The position numbers and the translations under genes were made by a program. Below, piece after piece: positions 27,075-35,906 of a DNA stretch of 64,000 nt (positions are counted from its first letter, which is position 1; each line of letters begins with the position of its first letter). Under the pieces are notes generated by a model. That model was given only the letters and a program-made list of their open reading frames with translations, was not told the origin of the DNA and did not search any database. The stretch is taken from contig CAXXGR010000008.1 of assembly GCA_963678775.2 (NCBI GenBank), forward strand, positions 421,402 to 485,401, read 5' to 3'. Source of the DNA: JBFHIJ01 sp963678775 (GTDB lineage Bacteria; Bacteroidota; Ignavibacteria; Kapaibacteriales; UBA2268).

Positions 27075-27977
27075 ATGAACAAAGTCATTGTCACCGGAGC
27101 TTTGGGGTATTCAGGAAAAGTGATTACTGAGAAACTATTAGAACAGGGATACATAGTCAAAACACTCACTAATTCCCTCCAAAGAACTAATCCATTTGGG
27201 AATAAAATTGAAGTAGCACCTTTCAATTTTAATCAAAAGGATAAGCTAATAAAATCTATGGAAACATTTGACACTCTTATCAATACATATTGGGTGAGAT
27301 TTAATCATAAAAAATTCAATCACTCAGATGCTGTAACTAATACAAAAATCCTCTTCGATTCTGCAAAAACGGCAGGAATAAAAAGAATAATACATGTCAG
27401 TATTACGAATCCTAATATAAACTCAGACTTAGAGTATTTTCGTGGAAAAGGAATATTAGAGGAGTATCTGGAAACCCTTAGTCTACCTTTTTCGATTGTA
27501 AGACCGGCTGTCCTTTTTGGAAGAGATGATATTTTAATAAATAATATCGCTTGGATGATCAGACATTTGCCTGTTTTTGGAGTTTTTGGAGACGGTAGTT
27601 ATAAGCTTCAGCCTATTCATATTGATGATTTTGCACAAATAATAATTGAAGAAGCAAAACTATCAGACAATAGATATATAAATGCTATTGGCCCGGAAAC
27701 ATATACATATAAAATGCTCTGCCAAACTATTATGGATATACTTGGCATCAAAAAAAATATTATTTCGGTCAGCCCATATATTGGTTACTTGGCTGGGAAG
27801 CTTATTAGTAATATGAAAGGCGATGTAACTATAACTCGTGAAGAAATAAAAGGACTAATGGATAACCTTTTATATGTCGACGATCTGCCGATGGGAAATA
27901 AAAAATTAAGTGAATATATACAGACAAACAAAGATCGAATAGGTAAAATATACGCAAACGAGTTATCCAGAAGATAG
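27075..27977 (+). CDS. NAD(P)-binding atypical SDR (NmrA/NDUFA9-like)
   Basis: This 300-residue protein begins with a Rossmann motif, VTGALGYSGKVITEKLL (GxxGxxG). It continues as an extended, atypical SDR: KRIIHVSITNP, GKGILEEYLETLSLPFSIVRPAVLFG (the fifth and sixth strands of NDUFA9-like proteins) and PIHIDDFAQIIIEEA. The YxxxK catalytic pair of classical SDRs is absent, as in NmrA-like redox sensors and epimerase-like members. RBS AGGAG is 7-8 nt before the ATG. It is probably cotranscribed with the GbsR-type gene. The substrate is not predictable. Confidence 0.85.
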   Translation: MNKVIVTGALGYSGKVITEKLLEQGYIVKTLTNSLQRTNPFGNKIEVAPFNFNQKDKLIKSMETFDTLINTYWVRFNHKKFNHSDAVTNTKILFDSAKTAGIKRIIHVSITNPNINSDLEYFRGKGILEEYLETLSLPFSIVRPAVLFGRDDILINNIAWMIRHLPVFGVFGDGSYKLQPIHIDDFAQIIIEEAKLSDNRYINAIGPETYTYKMLCQTIMDILGIKKNIISVSPYIGYLAGKLISNMKGDVTITREEIKGLMDNLLYVDDLPMGNKKLSEYIQTNKDRIGKIYANELSRR

Positions 27978-28098
27978 CTTTTGCTTCTTCATCTTAGGCA
28001 AACACAAAATACTCTTGAAATTGATTTAATCTTGCCGACTCATTTCATTAATTTTGGACTTAGTCAATTGGGTTATTTACTTTTTAAGGTATAATGAT

Positions 28099-29079
28099 AT
28101 GAGCAAGAATTGTTCAATTTATCTGGCAATTTTACTATTTTCATTCATATCTCTCGCAATGGTTACTAGCATGCAGGCTCAGCCTGCTCTTCCGCATCCT
28201 GTAGATGCAACGGCTCTCAAAGCTTTGGATGGTAAGTATAGCTTTATGATAGGTAGTGATTTGGGTCGAAACGGCTATTATGATCAGAAGCCCATCGCTG
28301 AAATGATGGGCGAAGTTGCTGATTTGGCTGACGTAGAGTTCATTGCTGCGCTTGGTGACGTACATCACTATATGGGAATCCAATCTGTAACAGACCCACT
28401 TTGGATGACAAATTTCGAGTTGGTATACAGTCACCCTGAACTACAGAGACCCTGGTTGCCAACATTAGGCAATCATGAATATAGAGGTAACACTCAGGCT
28501 GTAATAGACTATAGTCAAATAAGCAGAAGGTGGCAGATGGAAGGCAGATATTACTCAAAAGAAGTAGAAATATCTGACTCTGTGAGTGCTTTGTTTGTAT
28601 TTATTGATACTCCTGCACTTATTGATAAATACAGAACTAACACTGAAAAATATCCTGATGGAGCAAAGATTAGTATCGAAAAGCAGTTGCAATGGTTAGA
28701 AAATGTACTGAAAAATTCAAAGGCTAAATGGAAGATAGTTATGGGACACCACCCTATCTATACCGGAACTAACAAGGATGAAATAGAACAGCTCAATCTG
28801 CAGGAACGCATTTTGCCAATATTGGAAAGATACAATGTAGATATGACTTTTTGCGGTCATATACATAACTTCCAACATCTAAATATCAAAGGCTCTAAGA
28901 TAGACTACTTTGTAAACTCATCTGCCTCTCAATCCCGTGAAGTTGAAACAAAAGAGGGGCAACTGGCTTCTAATCCTGAACCGGGATTCTCACTGTGCAC
29001 TTTAGAAGATAAACAAATAACAGTTACTTGGGTAAACAAAGATGGTAAGATAGTATACCAATATAGTAGAAAGAGATAG
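28099..29079 (+). CDS. Secreted purple-acid-phosphatase-like metallophosphoesterase
   Basis: I start at the ATG at 28099 (MSKNCSIYLAILLFSFISLAMVTSMQAQ, a signal peptide), 326 residues. Metallophosphoesterase motifs occur in order: GSDLG (D), LGDVHHYMG (GD), LGNHEYRGN (GNH), VMGHHPIYTG (GHH) and FCGHIHNFQHL (GHxH). The overall sequence (YSQISRRWQMEGRYYSKEV) follows tartrate-resistant acid phosphatase ACP5-like proteins, which use an Fe-containing dimetal site. GDNFY of the family is GDVHH here. It precedes a T9SS arylsulfotransferase by about 210 nt; both may work on organic phosphate or sulfate esters outside the cell. Confidence 0.88.
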   Translation: MSKNCSIYLAILLFSFISLAMVTSMQAQPALPHPVDATALKALDGKYSFMIGSDLGRNGYYDQKPIAEMMGEVADLADVEFIAALGDVHHYMGIQSVTDPLWMTNFELVYSHPELQRPWLPTLGNHEYRGNTQAVIDYSQISRRWQMEGRYYSKEVEISDSVSALFVFIDTPALIDKYRTNTEKYPDGAKISIEKQLQWLENVLKNSKAKWKIVMGHHPIYTGTNKDEIEQLNLQERILPILERYNVDMTFCGHIHNFQHLNIKGSKIDYFVNSSASQSREVETKEGQLASNPEPGFSLCTLEDKQITVTWVNKDGKIVYQYSRKR

Positions 29080-29292
29080 AAATTTAAACAAATATATTAT
29101 TGAATTACGAGATCAGCTTGTAACGTATGTTGGTTTCTTTTTTTAATATAAACCATTCTATTTACATGATGCATATTACCTGAAAAATTTATATTAAACT
29201 TTTCCTTGAATATACAGTCTAAACTACAAGGATATTGCCATTCAATATTCTCTTCTTATAATAGTTTGGTATAGAAAACGAAGGTAAGCATT

Positions 29293-32200
29293 ATGAAAAC
29301 AATAACTACTCTCATTATTGCATCTCTGATGCTATTTATTAGCAATATTTGCACTGTGCAAGGTCAAATGCCTGAAATTATTGAAAAGATTGCACCGGCT
29401 ACTGCGGCAGCAGGTACAACTCAGTTGGAGCTAACCATCACTTTTTTTGATTTGGGGACGCCTCCTATTCCACCGGCAGAAGTCACACCTACTGTGATAA
29501 GCATTGGAAATATTGAAGCTTATAACATACAAAGAAATAATCTAATCATTAGTGCAAGCATTGATATACCCGAAAATGAAACAAATGGACTTAAAGACAT
29601 TTCTATAACATTCCCGGGTCCTGACAATACTCCCATACAATTCACCAAATCTGCGGCGTTCCAAGTAACGGGTGGTAAAGATGAAGAAGAGCCAACTATA
29701 GGAAAAGGTGAAGGTGGAGAAACTCTTTTTGCACCTATAGGCTCCACTTCTACCTACCTCGTTGATGAAGATGGGAAAATAGTTAGGACGTGGACTAGCA
29801 CTAAACGTCCTGCTCTAAGCTGTTATCTTCTGCAGGATAAATCACTGCTACGAACTGCAACTCAAGGAAATAATCCACTTTTTGCAAATGCTGCCGGGAA
29901 TGGAGGCATTATAGAACGCTACGACTGGAATGATAATAAAATTTGGGAATTTAGCCTAGATAATGATAACTATATGCTTCACCATGACATAGAGTATCTT
30001 CCTAACGGTAATATTTTAGCAATAGCTTATGAGTACATTACAGACGAAGAGGCTTTAGCAGCAGGTAGAAATCCGGAGTTACTTTCTAACGAAGGTTTAT
30101 GGCCTGACATGATTTTGGAGATAGAACCTACTTATCCCACGGGTGGCAATATAATATGGCAATGGAAAGTCATGGATCATATTGTTCAAGACATGGACGC
30201 ATCAAAACCAAACTACGGTGTCGTTTCTGACCATCCCCAAAAAATAAATTTAAACTATTCATCTCTAAAAAAAGGTGGCGACTGGAACCATCTAAATGCT
30301 ATTGATTATAATGCTGAGTTAGATCAGATTATGGTTACTTCAAGAAACTTTTCAGAGATCTGGATTATCAATCACAATATCACCAGCGAAGAAGCCGCAT
30401 CTGAAAAAGGCGATTTACTTTATCGTTGGGGGAATCCTGCAGCTTACGATCGCGGTTCGCAAGATAATCAAAAACTTTATGGCCCTCACGATGGCAGATG
30501 GATAGAAAACAACTATCCGGGAGATGGGGATATTACGATTTTCAATAACGGACAAAATAGACCTGAAGGCAAATACTCAACTGTTGACCAAATTACACCT
30601 CCACTACTTGAGGACGGTTCTTATGCGCTCATAGATGATGAGGCTTATGCCCCACAAGCTCTAACATGGACTTACATCGCTAAAACCCCAACTGACTTTT
30701 ATGGTGATCATATCTCCGGTGCTGATAGACTAAAAGGTGGGAATACTATAATCTGCGAAGGTATTACAGGTAGAATATTTGAAGTAGAGGAAAACGGCAC
30801 TTTAGTCTGGGAGTACCACAACCCTATTTACCAAGTATCTGCTAATGGAGATACAAACAGATCAGTTTTTAGGGCAGCACGCTATGATATAAATTCAATG
30901 AATCCCACTATTCCTTCATTAGAGGTGCCTTATCCTATCGTTGATACAGGGCAGGAAACGTTTTATAACTCTAAAGGTGCAGAAATAAGTGTACCTACTA
31001 AGGGTGATAATTTTTACGGTCAAGATGCACAATTTGAAGGTCATCAGCCGAGTTATACTAATAATGAGGACGGTACAATTACTGATAATGTTACCGGTCT
31101 GATGTGGTCTCGCAGCTCTGACTTAAATGGAGACGGAGTAATAAATGTTGAGGATAAACTAACTCAAGCTTATGCAGAAAACAATGCCTCTGAATTCAAT
31201 TTAGCCGGTTATACAGATTGGCGACTCCCAACTATAAAAGAATTATATTCTCTAATAATGTTTTACGGAGAAGACCCAAGCGGCTATACTGGTACTAATA
31301 CTGAAACTTTAATTCCATTTATTAATACTGACTTTTTCGAGATTGGATATGGAGACACTGACGCTGGAGAACGTATCATCGATGCTCAGTTCGCAACCAA
31401 AACTATTTACGTTAGTACCACTATGAACAATGCTCGAACGATGTTCGGAGTGAATTTTGCAGATGGTAGAATAAAAGGCTATCCTACGGATGCAATGCAA
31501 AGCGGTAGTGATGGAAAACTCTTCTACGTTCATTATGTAAGAGGTAACCCTGATTATGGTAAAAATGACTTTGTAGACAATTCTGACGGTACAATCACTG
31601 ACAAAGCAACAGGTTTAATGTGGTCTCAAGACGATTCAAAAACGGGTTTAAACTGGGAAGAAGCTTTAGCATGGGTAAAACAAAGAAATGAAGACAGTTT
31701 CTCAGGATATAGTGATTGGCGACTTCCTAATGTAAAAGAACTTCAAAGCATAATTGACTATACCCGCTCACCTGCTACCAGCGGTACAGCAGCTATTGAT
31801 CCTCTATTTATATGCTCTGAAATAAAAGATGAAGCCGGCGAAACGAACTACCCATTCTATTGGAGCGGCACTACTCACGCAAATATGCAGAATGGTGCTA
31901 ACGGTTCGTATGTTGCATTCGGAGAGGGACTGGGCTTTATGAGCAATCCTCAGGGAACCAGTACTACGCTTATGGATGTGCACGGTGCAGGTTGCCAGAG
32001 AAGCGACCCTAAAGAAGGAAATCCTGATGATTATCCTACAGGGCACGGACCTCAAGGCGATGTAATAAGAATATATAACTATGTAAGATTAGTGAGAGAT
32101 GCAGAACCTGATGTAAGCATACATGAAAATGGAACTAATTATTACGGTTTTGAGCTAAATCAAAACTATCCAAATCCATTCAATAATAATACTGCAATTT

Positions 32201-32406
32201 CATTTACACTAAGCAGTTCGGGACATGTAACACTTACAGTTTGTGATGAATTAGGACAAAAAGTAAGCGTATTAGTAAATGGCAATATCACGGCAGGCAC
32301 TCATACTTATTCTTTTGAGTCCGAAGGACTTACGAGCGGAATTTACTATTATACATTAGTAACAGAGCAAGGCACTATCACAAAAGCTATGTCTTTCATA
32401 AAATAG
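29293..32406 (+). CDS. T9SS-exported arylsulfotransferase-like protein with two Lcl/DUF1566 domains
   Basis: The 1037-residue chain has a signal peptide, an Ig/IPT-like N-terminal domain (to about 125) and an arylsulfotransferase (ASST) propeller at about 140-540. Three His motifs of ASST are visible: LHHDIEYLPNGNIL, WNHLNAIDYN and YGPHDGRW. Two Lcl/DUF1566 domains follow (DGTITDNVTGLMWSRSS...GYTDWRLPTIKEL; DGTITDKATGLMWSQDD...GYSDWRLPNVKEL). It ends with a T9SS type A sorting domain (NQNYPNPFNNNTAISFTL...GIYYYTL). ASST enzymes move sulfate between phenolic esters. The added DUF1566 pair suggests attachment or a second activity; the fusion is the odd part. Confidence 0.88.
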   Translation: MKTITTLIIASLMLFISNICTVQGQMPEIIEKIAPATAAAGTTQLELTITFFDLGTPPIPPAEVTPTVISIGNIEAYNIQRNNLIISASIDIPENETNGLKDISITFPGPDNTPIQFTKSAAFQVTGGKDEEEPTIGKGEGGETLFAPIGSTSTYLVDEDGKIVRTWTSTKRPALSCYLLQDKSLLRTATQGNNPLFANAAGNGGIIERYDWNDNKIWEFSLDNDNYMLHHDIEYLPNGNILAIAYEYITDEEALAAGRNPELLSNEGLWPDMILEIEPTYPTGGNIIWQWKVMDHIVQDMDASKPNYGVVSDHPQKINLNYSSLKKGGDWNHLNAIDYNAELDQIMVTSRNFSEIWIINHNITSEEAASEKGDLLYRWGNPAAYDRGSQDNQKLYGPHDGRWIENNYPGDGDITIFNNGQNRPEGKYSTVDQITPPLLEDGSYALIDDEAYAPQALTWTYIAKTPTDFYGDHISGADRLKGGNTIICEGITGRIFEVEENGTLVWEYHNPIYQVSANGDTNRSVFRAARYDINSMNPTIPSLEVPYPIVDTGQETFYNSKGAEISVPTKGDNFYGQDAQFEGHQPSYTNNEDGTITDNVTGLMWSRSSDLNGDGVINVEDKLTQAYAENNASEFNLAGYTDWRLPTIKELYSLIMFYGEDPSGYTGTNTETLIPFINTDFFEIGYGDTDAGERIIDAQFATKTIYVSTTMNNARTMFGVNFADGRIKGYPTDAMQSGSDGKLFYVHYVRGNPDYGKNDFVDNSDGTITDKATGLMWSQDDSKTGLNWEEALAWVKQRNEDSFSGYSDWRLPNVKELQSIIDYTRSPATSGTAAIDPLFICSEIKDEAGETNYPFYWSGTTHANMQNGANGSYVAFGEGLGFMSNPQGTSTTLMDVHGAGCQRSDPKEGNPDDYPTGHGPQGDVIRIYNYVRLVRDAEPDVSIHENGTNYYGFELNQNYPNPFNNNTAISFTLSSSGHVTLTVCDELGQKVSVLVNGNITAGTHTYSFESEGLTSGIYYYTLVTEQGTITKAMSFIK

Positions 32407-32712
32407 ATATAGAGCATAATTAACTTCTTAGATAAAAGCTGCCCGGGATAAACTCCTGGCAGCTTTTTTTGTATATAATAGTTTGGTTCTGTACATCTAT
32501 AAAACTTTAAGATTACGCTCAGCGTAATTTTTTGTTGCTATTACAAATAAAAGCAAACATTTATTACTATATATTATATAACACGTTTGATATTAATTAT
32601 AATATAATTATATTGTACAAGCAATTACTGAACCATGTATAGTTTTAATAGAACACTAAAAAATACTTTTTTTGAATAGAATTTTTACAATGCTTTATAG
32701 GGCAAATACAAC
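32407..32712. other. Intergenic gap after the arylsulfotransferase gene
   Basis: Contains the terminator at 32435-32470. The rest is AT-rich and shows no gene or repeat; it probably holds the promoter for the next gene. Confidence 0.6.
32435..32470 (+). terminator. Terminator after the arylsulfotransferase gene
   Basis: AAAGCTGCC (32435-32443) pairs with GGCAGCTTT (32458-32466), followed by a T run. Confidence 0.85.
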
Positions 32713-33240
32713 ATGAAGTACATTTTACTTTTATTTTTCATACTGACCTCCCTTACTTCTCTTAGAGCTCAACATACCACTGATACCACTGCAAACATAC
32801 ATACTTATTCAAAAGTTACGGTGATTACAACGGATTACGAGAAATTTCGAGTGGATAAAATTATACTCCATGAGGACTTTATAGAGTATCTAAATTACAG
32901 CACAACAGAGATGGATACTATTTCACTTAATAACATAGAGTTAATTAGTGCTTGTACAGGTAAGTATACTCTGACTGGGGCGGCAATGGGAGCCTGCTGC
33001 GGTGCAACATTATCTTTGGGGTACTTAGTTGAATTATTTCCTGCAAGCAATCCACCCGCTATTATTGCTTTAAGCACTTTGATTGGAGCCGGAATTGGGA
33101 CACTAATTGGATATGCAACAAATGAATATTCGACAATTTACCAAAGTGGTTCTTTCTTTTTGAGCAGTTTAAAAAATACTACAGAATTTACTACTGAATA
33201 TCCACATTATAATATACTAAGTATCCAAATACCATTATAA
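32713..33240 (+). CDS. Secreted or envelope protein with a glycine-zipper segment
   Basis: This 175-residue protein has a signal peptide (MKYILLLFFILTSLTSLRAQ). A short beta unit follows (KVTVITTDYEKFRVDKIILHEDFIEYLNY...ISLNNIELI) whose pattern recalls the LSm-like units of the 16.7-18.5 kb proteins. A glycine-rich hydrophobic region (GAAMGACCGATLSLGYLVELF...LIGAGIGTLIGYATNEY) comes next, able to span or insert in a membrane as glycine zippers do. It is 10 nt ahead of a lipoprotein gene, so the two are probably cotranscribed. Function unknown. Confidence 0.65.
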   Translation: MKYILLLFFILTSLTSLRAQHTTDTTANIHTYSKVTVITTDYEKFRVDKIILHEDFIEYLNYSTTEMDTISLNNIELISACTGKYTLTGAAMGACCGATLSLGYLVELFPASNPPAIIALSTLIGAGIGTLIGYATNEYSTIYQSGSFFLSSLKNTTEFTTEYPHYNILSIQIPL

Positions 33241-33250
33241 AGGAGATCAA

Positions 33251-34057
33251 ATGAAAATTTTCAACCTATTGAGTTTAATAGCTCTTGTATTTTTGGTTTC
33301 GTGCAATTCATACGATATAAAGATGAAAGGCTCCAAAAAGAAAGCTACTTCTTTAAATAGCATTGCATTAGTAAATGTCTACATTAATCCCCCATATTCG
33401 CCATCTGTACCTATAATAGATGCAGCAATTTACAATGGTGTTTTTCAAAATATTTATGGAGATATTGCAATTCTTCATGCCAAAAATGCAGACACTGTAG
33501 TCAAATATATGGGCGAAGTACTAAAAACCTGCTCTCAGAAAAATGTAATCTACGGAGAAGAACTCTACGATAAGCTTACGCCTGAGGTATTGGCTAAGTT
33601 AGATATACAAACTTACCCTCCTATCATTCAAAATGAGGACTTTCCTTTTGCAGTAATCCCAAAATATTCACTCAATTTCATGGATTTTTCCAATGTAATT
33701 TCTCCAGCTGCTTATTTTATGAGAGATTCTATGGAAACAGTAAAGCCACAGCTTGCCAAGTTATGTGAGTTCCTTAATGTAGATGGCTTAGTGTTTGCAT
33801 ACTTTACAGTTCCCACTTATGAGATAGAAATATTGGGAATTGTTGGTGAGAGAGCTTTATTTGAGCGTATCTTTTATTTTGATAAAAATGGTGACCAAAT
33901 ATTTTCAGCACGTATAAAATCAGAATTGGAAGCTAGCGGACCTAGTGATATGGAAGGTTACGAAAAGGTATTTAGGAAATATTTTAAATACACAAATGCC
34001 TTTTTCAGAAATATATATAATGATGAAAGCCTAGATAAATATTTAGATGAAGATTAG
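33251..34057 (+). CDS. Lipoprotein of unknown function
   Basis: The 268-residue product begins MKIFNLLSLIALVFLVSCNSYD, a classic lipobox (LVSC) with Cys at position 18. The mature part is soluble with mixed alpha/beta elements; GDIAILHAKNADTVVKYMGEVL and ICNVDGLVFAYFTVPTYEIEILG-like strands suggest a compact domain, and the end is acidic (YLDED). RBS AAAGGAG precedes the ATG. It follows the glycine-zipper protein by 10 nt and is closed by a strong terminator, so the pair forms a two-gene unit. I recognise no family. Confidence 0.65.
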   Translation: MKIFNLLSLIALVFLVSCNSYDIKMKGSKKKATSLNSIALVNVYINPPYSPSVPIIDAAIYNGVFQNIYGDIAILHAKNADTVVKYMGEVLKTCSQKNVIYGEELYDKLTPEVLAKLDIQTYPPIIQNEDFPFAVIPKYSLNFMDFSNVISPAAYFMRDSMETVKPQLAKLCEFLNVDGLVFAYFTVPTYEIEILGIVGERALFERIFYFDKNGDQIFSARIKSELEASGPSDMEGYEKVFRKYFKYTNAFFRNIYNDESLDKYLDED

Positions 34058-34083
34058 ACTCCAACTTGCTTCAGTCATTATCT

Positions 34084-34124
34084 AAACCGGTAGAAATAAT
34101 AAAAATGCTCTATCGGTTTTTTTT
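34084..34124 (+). terminator. Terminator after the lipoprotein gene
   Basis: AAACCGGTAGA (34084-34094) pairs with TCTATCGGTTT (34109-34119) with one G-U pair, then a T run. A G8 run follows at 34127-34134. Confidence 0.85.
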
Positions 34125-34285
34125 GAGGGGGGGGTAGGTTTTAAGGTTTATAGTAATGTAGAGAAAAATCGTGAATTTACTCTATGGCAGATATGTATTG
34201 AATTTTAGTTTTAAATTAGTTATACTTCCATATGTGATGTGCATTGCTATGTATAGTATTGAGGCTTAGAAAATAGAGGTTGTTG

Positions 34286-35746
34286 ATGTCTAAAATTATA
34301 AAAATAGAGTATTTGGGTAAAGCGCCTGAAAAGCAAAATGAGCATAATACTATTATAGCTAGAGATACAGCTATAGTAACTTTTGAATATGATGATGGAA
34401 TTCTAGAAGAACTAGAATATAATGTCATATTCGGGTACGAGCTATATTCTAAAATTGAAAAAAGTGAAATTATAAATATTAGTAATTGTATAATTATAAA
34501 TTTAGAAATTAGTAGGGATACTATATTTCTAGGTAAGCCAATGACATTAGAAAAAGTAGTTTCGTTGGTAAAACAAGTATGTATCTCAACAAAATCTAGA
34601 AATAAATTTCTTGAAGAAAAAAATAAAATAGACATCAAACTTGCTAGAATTGATGCAACTAATGCAATTTTTGATGGTGACACATACTTTAAAGGTGTAT
34701 TTTTTAATGAAGACACCATTTTTAAGTCGACACTTTTTACAGGTAATATGGTTTTTGAAGATTCTACTTTTTTTAAGTCAGCAGAATTTAGGGATTCTTT
34801 ATTTCTAAAGAAAGCAACATTTAAAGGATGTGTTTTTAGCAAAGAGTCATACTTCAGTAGTTGCTTGTTTGAAGATGCTACAAATTTCGTCAATTCTTCT
34901 TTTGTAAAAAAATCACTCTTTATAGCTTGTAATTTTAAAGCTGACGTTGATTTCGGTGCAACAATATTTGAAAACATATCTGATTTTAGCGAATCTAAAT
35001 TTTGTGGTTCTACATCTTTTAGGAATACTGAATTCCATGGAATTTCGGTATTTATAGATACATCTATTAAAGTAGATATATCATTCACAGCTGCACAATT
35101 TTTAATGTATGCAGATTTCTCCGGGGCAAATTTTGGAGGACATGCAAGATTTATAAATACAATGTTCAAAAATGTATGTTCATTTGCTACTTCAAATTTC
35201 CAGAGGCTCACATTTAGTAGATCATATATTTCAGAATATGGAGATTTCACTGGATGCCAAATAAACGAAGCAAATAGAGAAACGTTTCGAATTATAAAAC
35301 ATGAACTATTGAAAATAAACAATAGACTCGACGCTGTTGAATATTTCAAAAGAGAAATTGAAGAAAAATGGAAGGAAGCTAAACCTCACAGTTTTGAAAA
35401 AAATCTACTTAGTGCATATTCCTATGTAAATGATTATGGTACTGATAGCAAAAGAGCTCTTCGTGTGTTTTCCAGTTTTACTCTAATCTTTCTAATACTA
35501 TTTACTTTTATGGGCTATGGCAACTGTTATTTTGGATGGGCATTATCTGATTGTGAGTCCTTTATTGAAGCATCCAGATACACAGCAGAAAATTTGACTA
35601 TTTTACTTAACCCTACTCATAAAGTATCCGAATTACATGGGGAAATAAGTGTTTTCGGAATAGTCATTAGTTACTTATTTAGACTCTACATTCCTATTAT
35701 GTTTTTCTTTATTCTTCAGCCACTGAAAAAATTTAAGAGCTGGTAA
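34286..35746 (+). CDS. Pentapeptide-repeat protein with a C-terminal two-helix membrane region
   Basis: I start at the ATG at 34286, preceded by AGAGG; TTG codons just upstream are less likely. The 486-residue chain has an N-terminal ~90-residue domain (MSKIIKIEYLGKAPEKQNE...), then about 25 pentapeptide repeats of the A/S-x-F-x-x type (residues about 125-325: AIFDGDTYFKGVFFNEDTIFKSTLF), which form a right-handed quadrilateral beta-helix. A linker rich in charged residues follows, then two membrane segments (FSSFTLIFLILFTFMGYG and VFGIVISYLFRLYIPIMFFFIL). The layout resembles membrane-anchored pentapeptide proteins of unknown role. A long antisense frame over this gene is a by-product of its composition. 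Confidence 0.85.
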   Translation: MSKIIKIEYLGKAPEKQNEHNTIIARDTAIVTFEYDDGILEELEYNVIFGYELYSKIEKSEIINISNCIIINLEISRDTIFLGKPMTLEKVVSLVKQVCISTKSRNKFLEEKNKIDIKLARIDATNAIFDGDTYFKGVFFNEDTIFKSTLFTGNMVFEDSTFFKSAEFRDSLFLKKATFKGCVFSKESYFSSCLFEDATNFVNSSFVKKSLFIACNFKADVDFGATIFENISDFSESKFCGSTSFRNTEFHGISVFIDTSIKVDISFTAAQFLMYADFSGANFGGHARFINTMFKNVCSFATSNFQRLTFSRSYISEYGDFTGCQINEANRETFRIIKHELLKINNRLDAVEYFKREIEEKWKEAKPHSFEKNLLSAYSYVNDYGTDSKRALRVFSSFTLIFLILFTFMGYGNCYFGWALSDCESFIEASRYTAENLTILLNPTHKVSELHGEISVFGIVISYLFRLYIPIMFFFILQPLKKFKSW

Positions 35747-35754
35747 TATAGATT

Positions 35755-35810
35755 TCCAGAGGCTGAAAGCCTCGAAGAAAACAGCCCATGGCAAAGCCGT
35801 GGGAATGGTA
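35755..35810. repeat. REP-like double hairpin
   Basis: GAGGCT-GAA-AGCCTC (35759-35773) is followed by CCCATGGC-AAA-GCCGTGGG (35785-35803). Paired short GC-rich hairpins of this form are widespread as REP-type repeats, often spread by TnpA_REP proteins. It lies between the pentapeptide gene and the groEL terminator. No transposase is nearby. Confidence 0.65.
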
Positions 35811-35835
35811 AAACAAATGAAACACACACAAAAAA

Positions 35836-35871
35836 AATCCCCACTCAGAAAAAAATATCCAAGTAGGGATT
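35836..35871 (-). terminator. Terminator after groEL
   Basis: On the minus strand AATCCCTACT pairs with AGTGGGGATT (one mismatch), followed by a T run. It is 36-71 nt after the groEL stop. Confidence 0.8.
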
Positions 35872-35906
35872 CAATTTATTATGTCAGGATTTGTGAGGGG
35901 TGATGA

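Noticed and set aside
34216..35349. 377-codon frame on the minus strand
   Set aside because: It is antisense to the pentapeptide-repeat gene, has no signal, domain or ribosome site, and its length follows from the repeat composition of the real gene.
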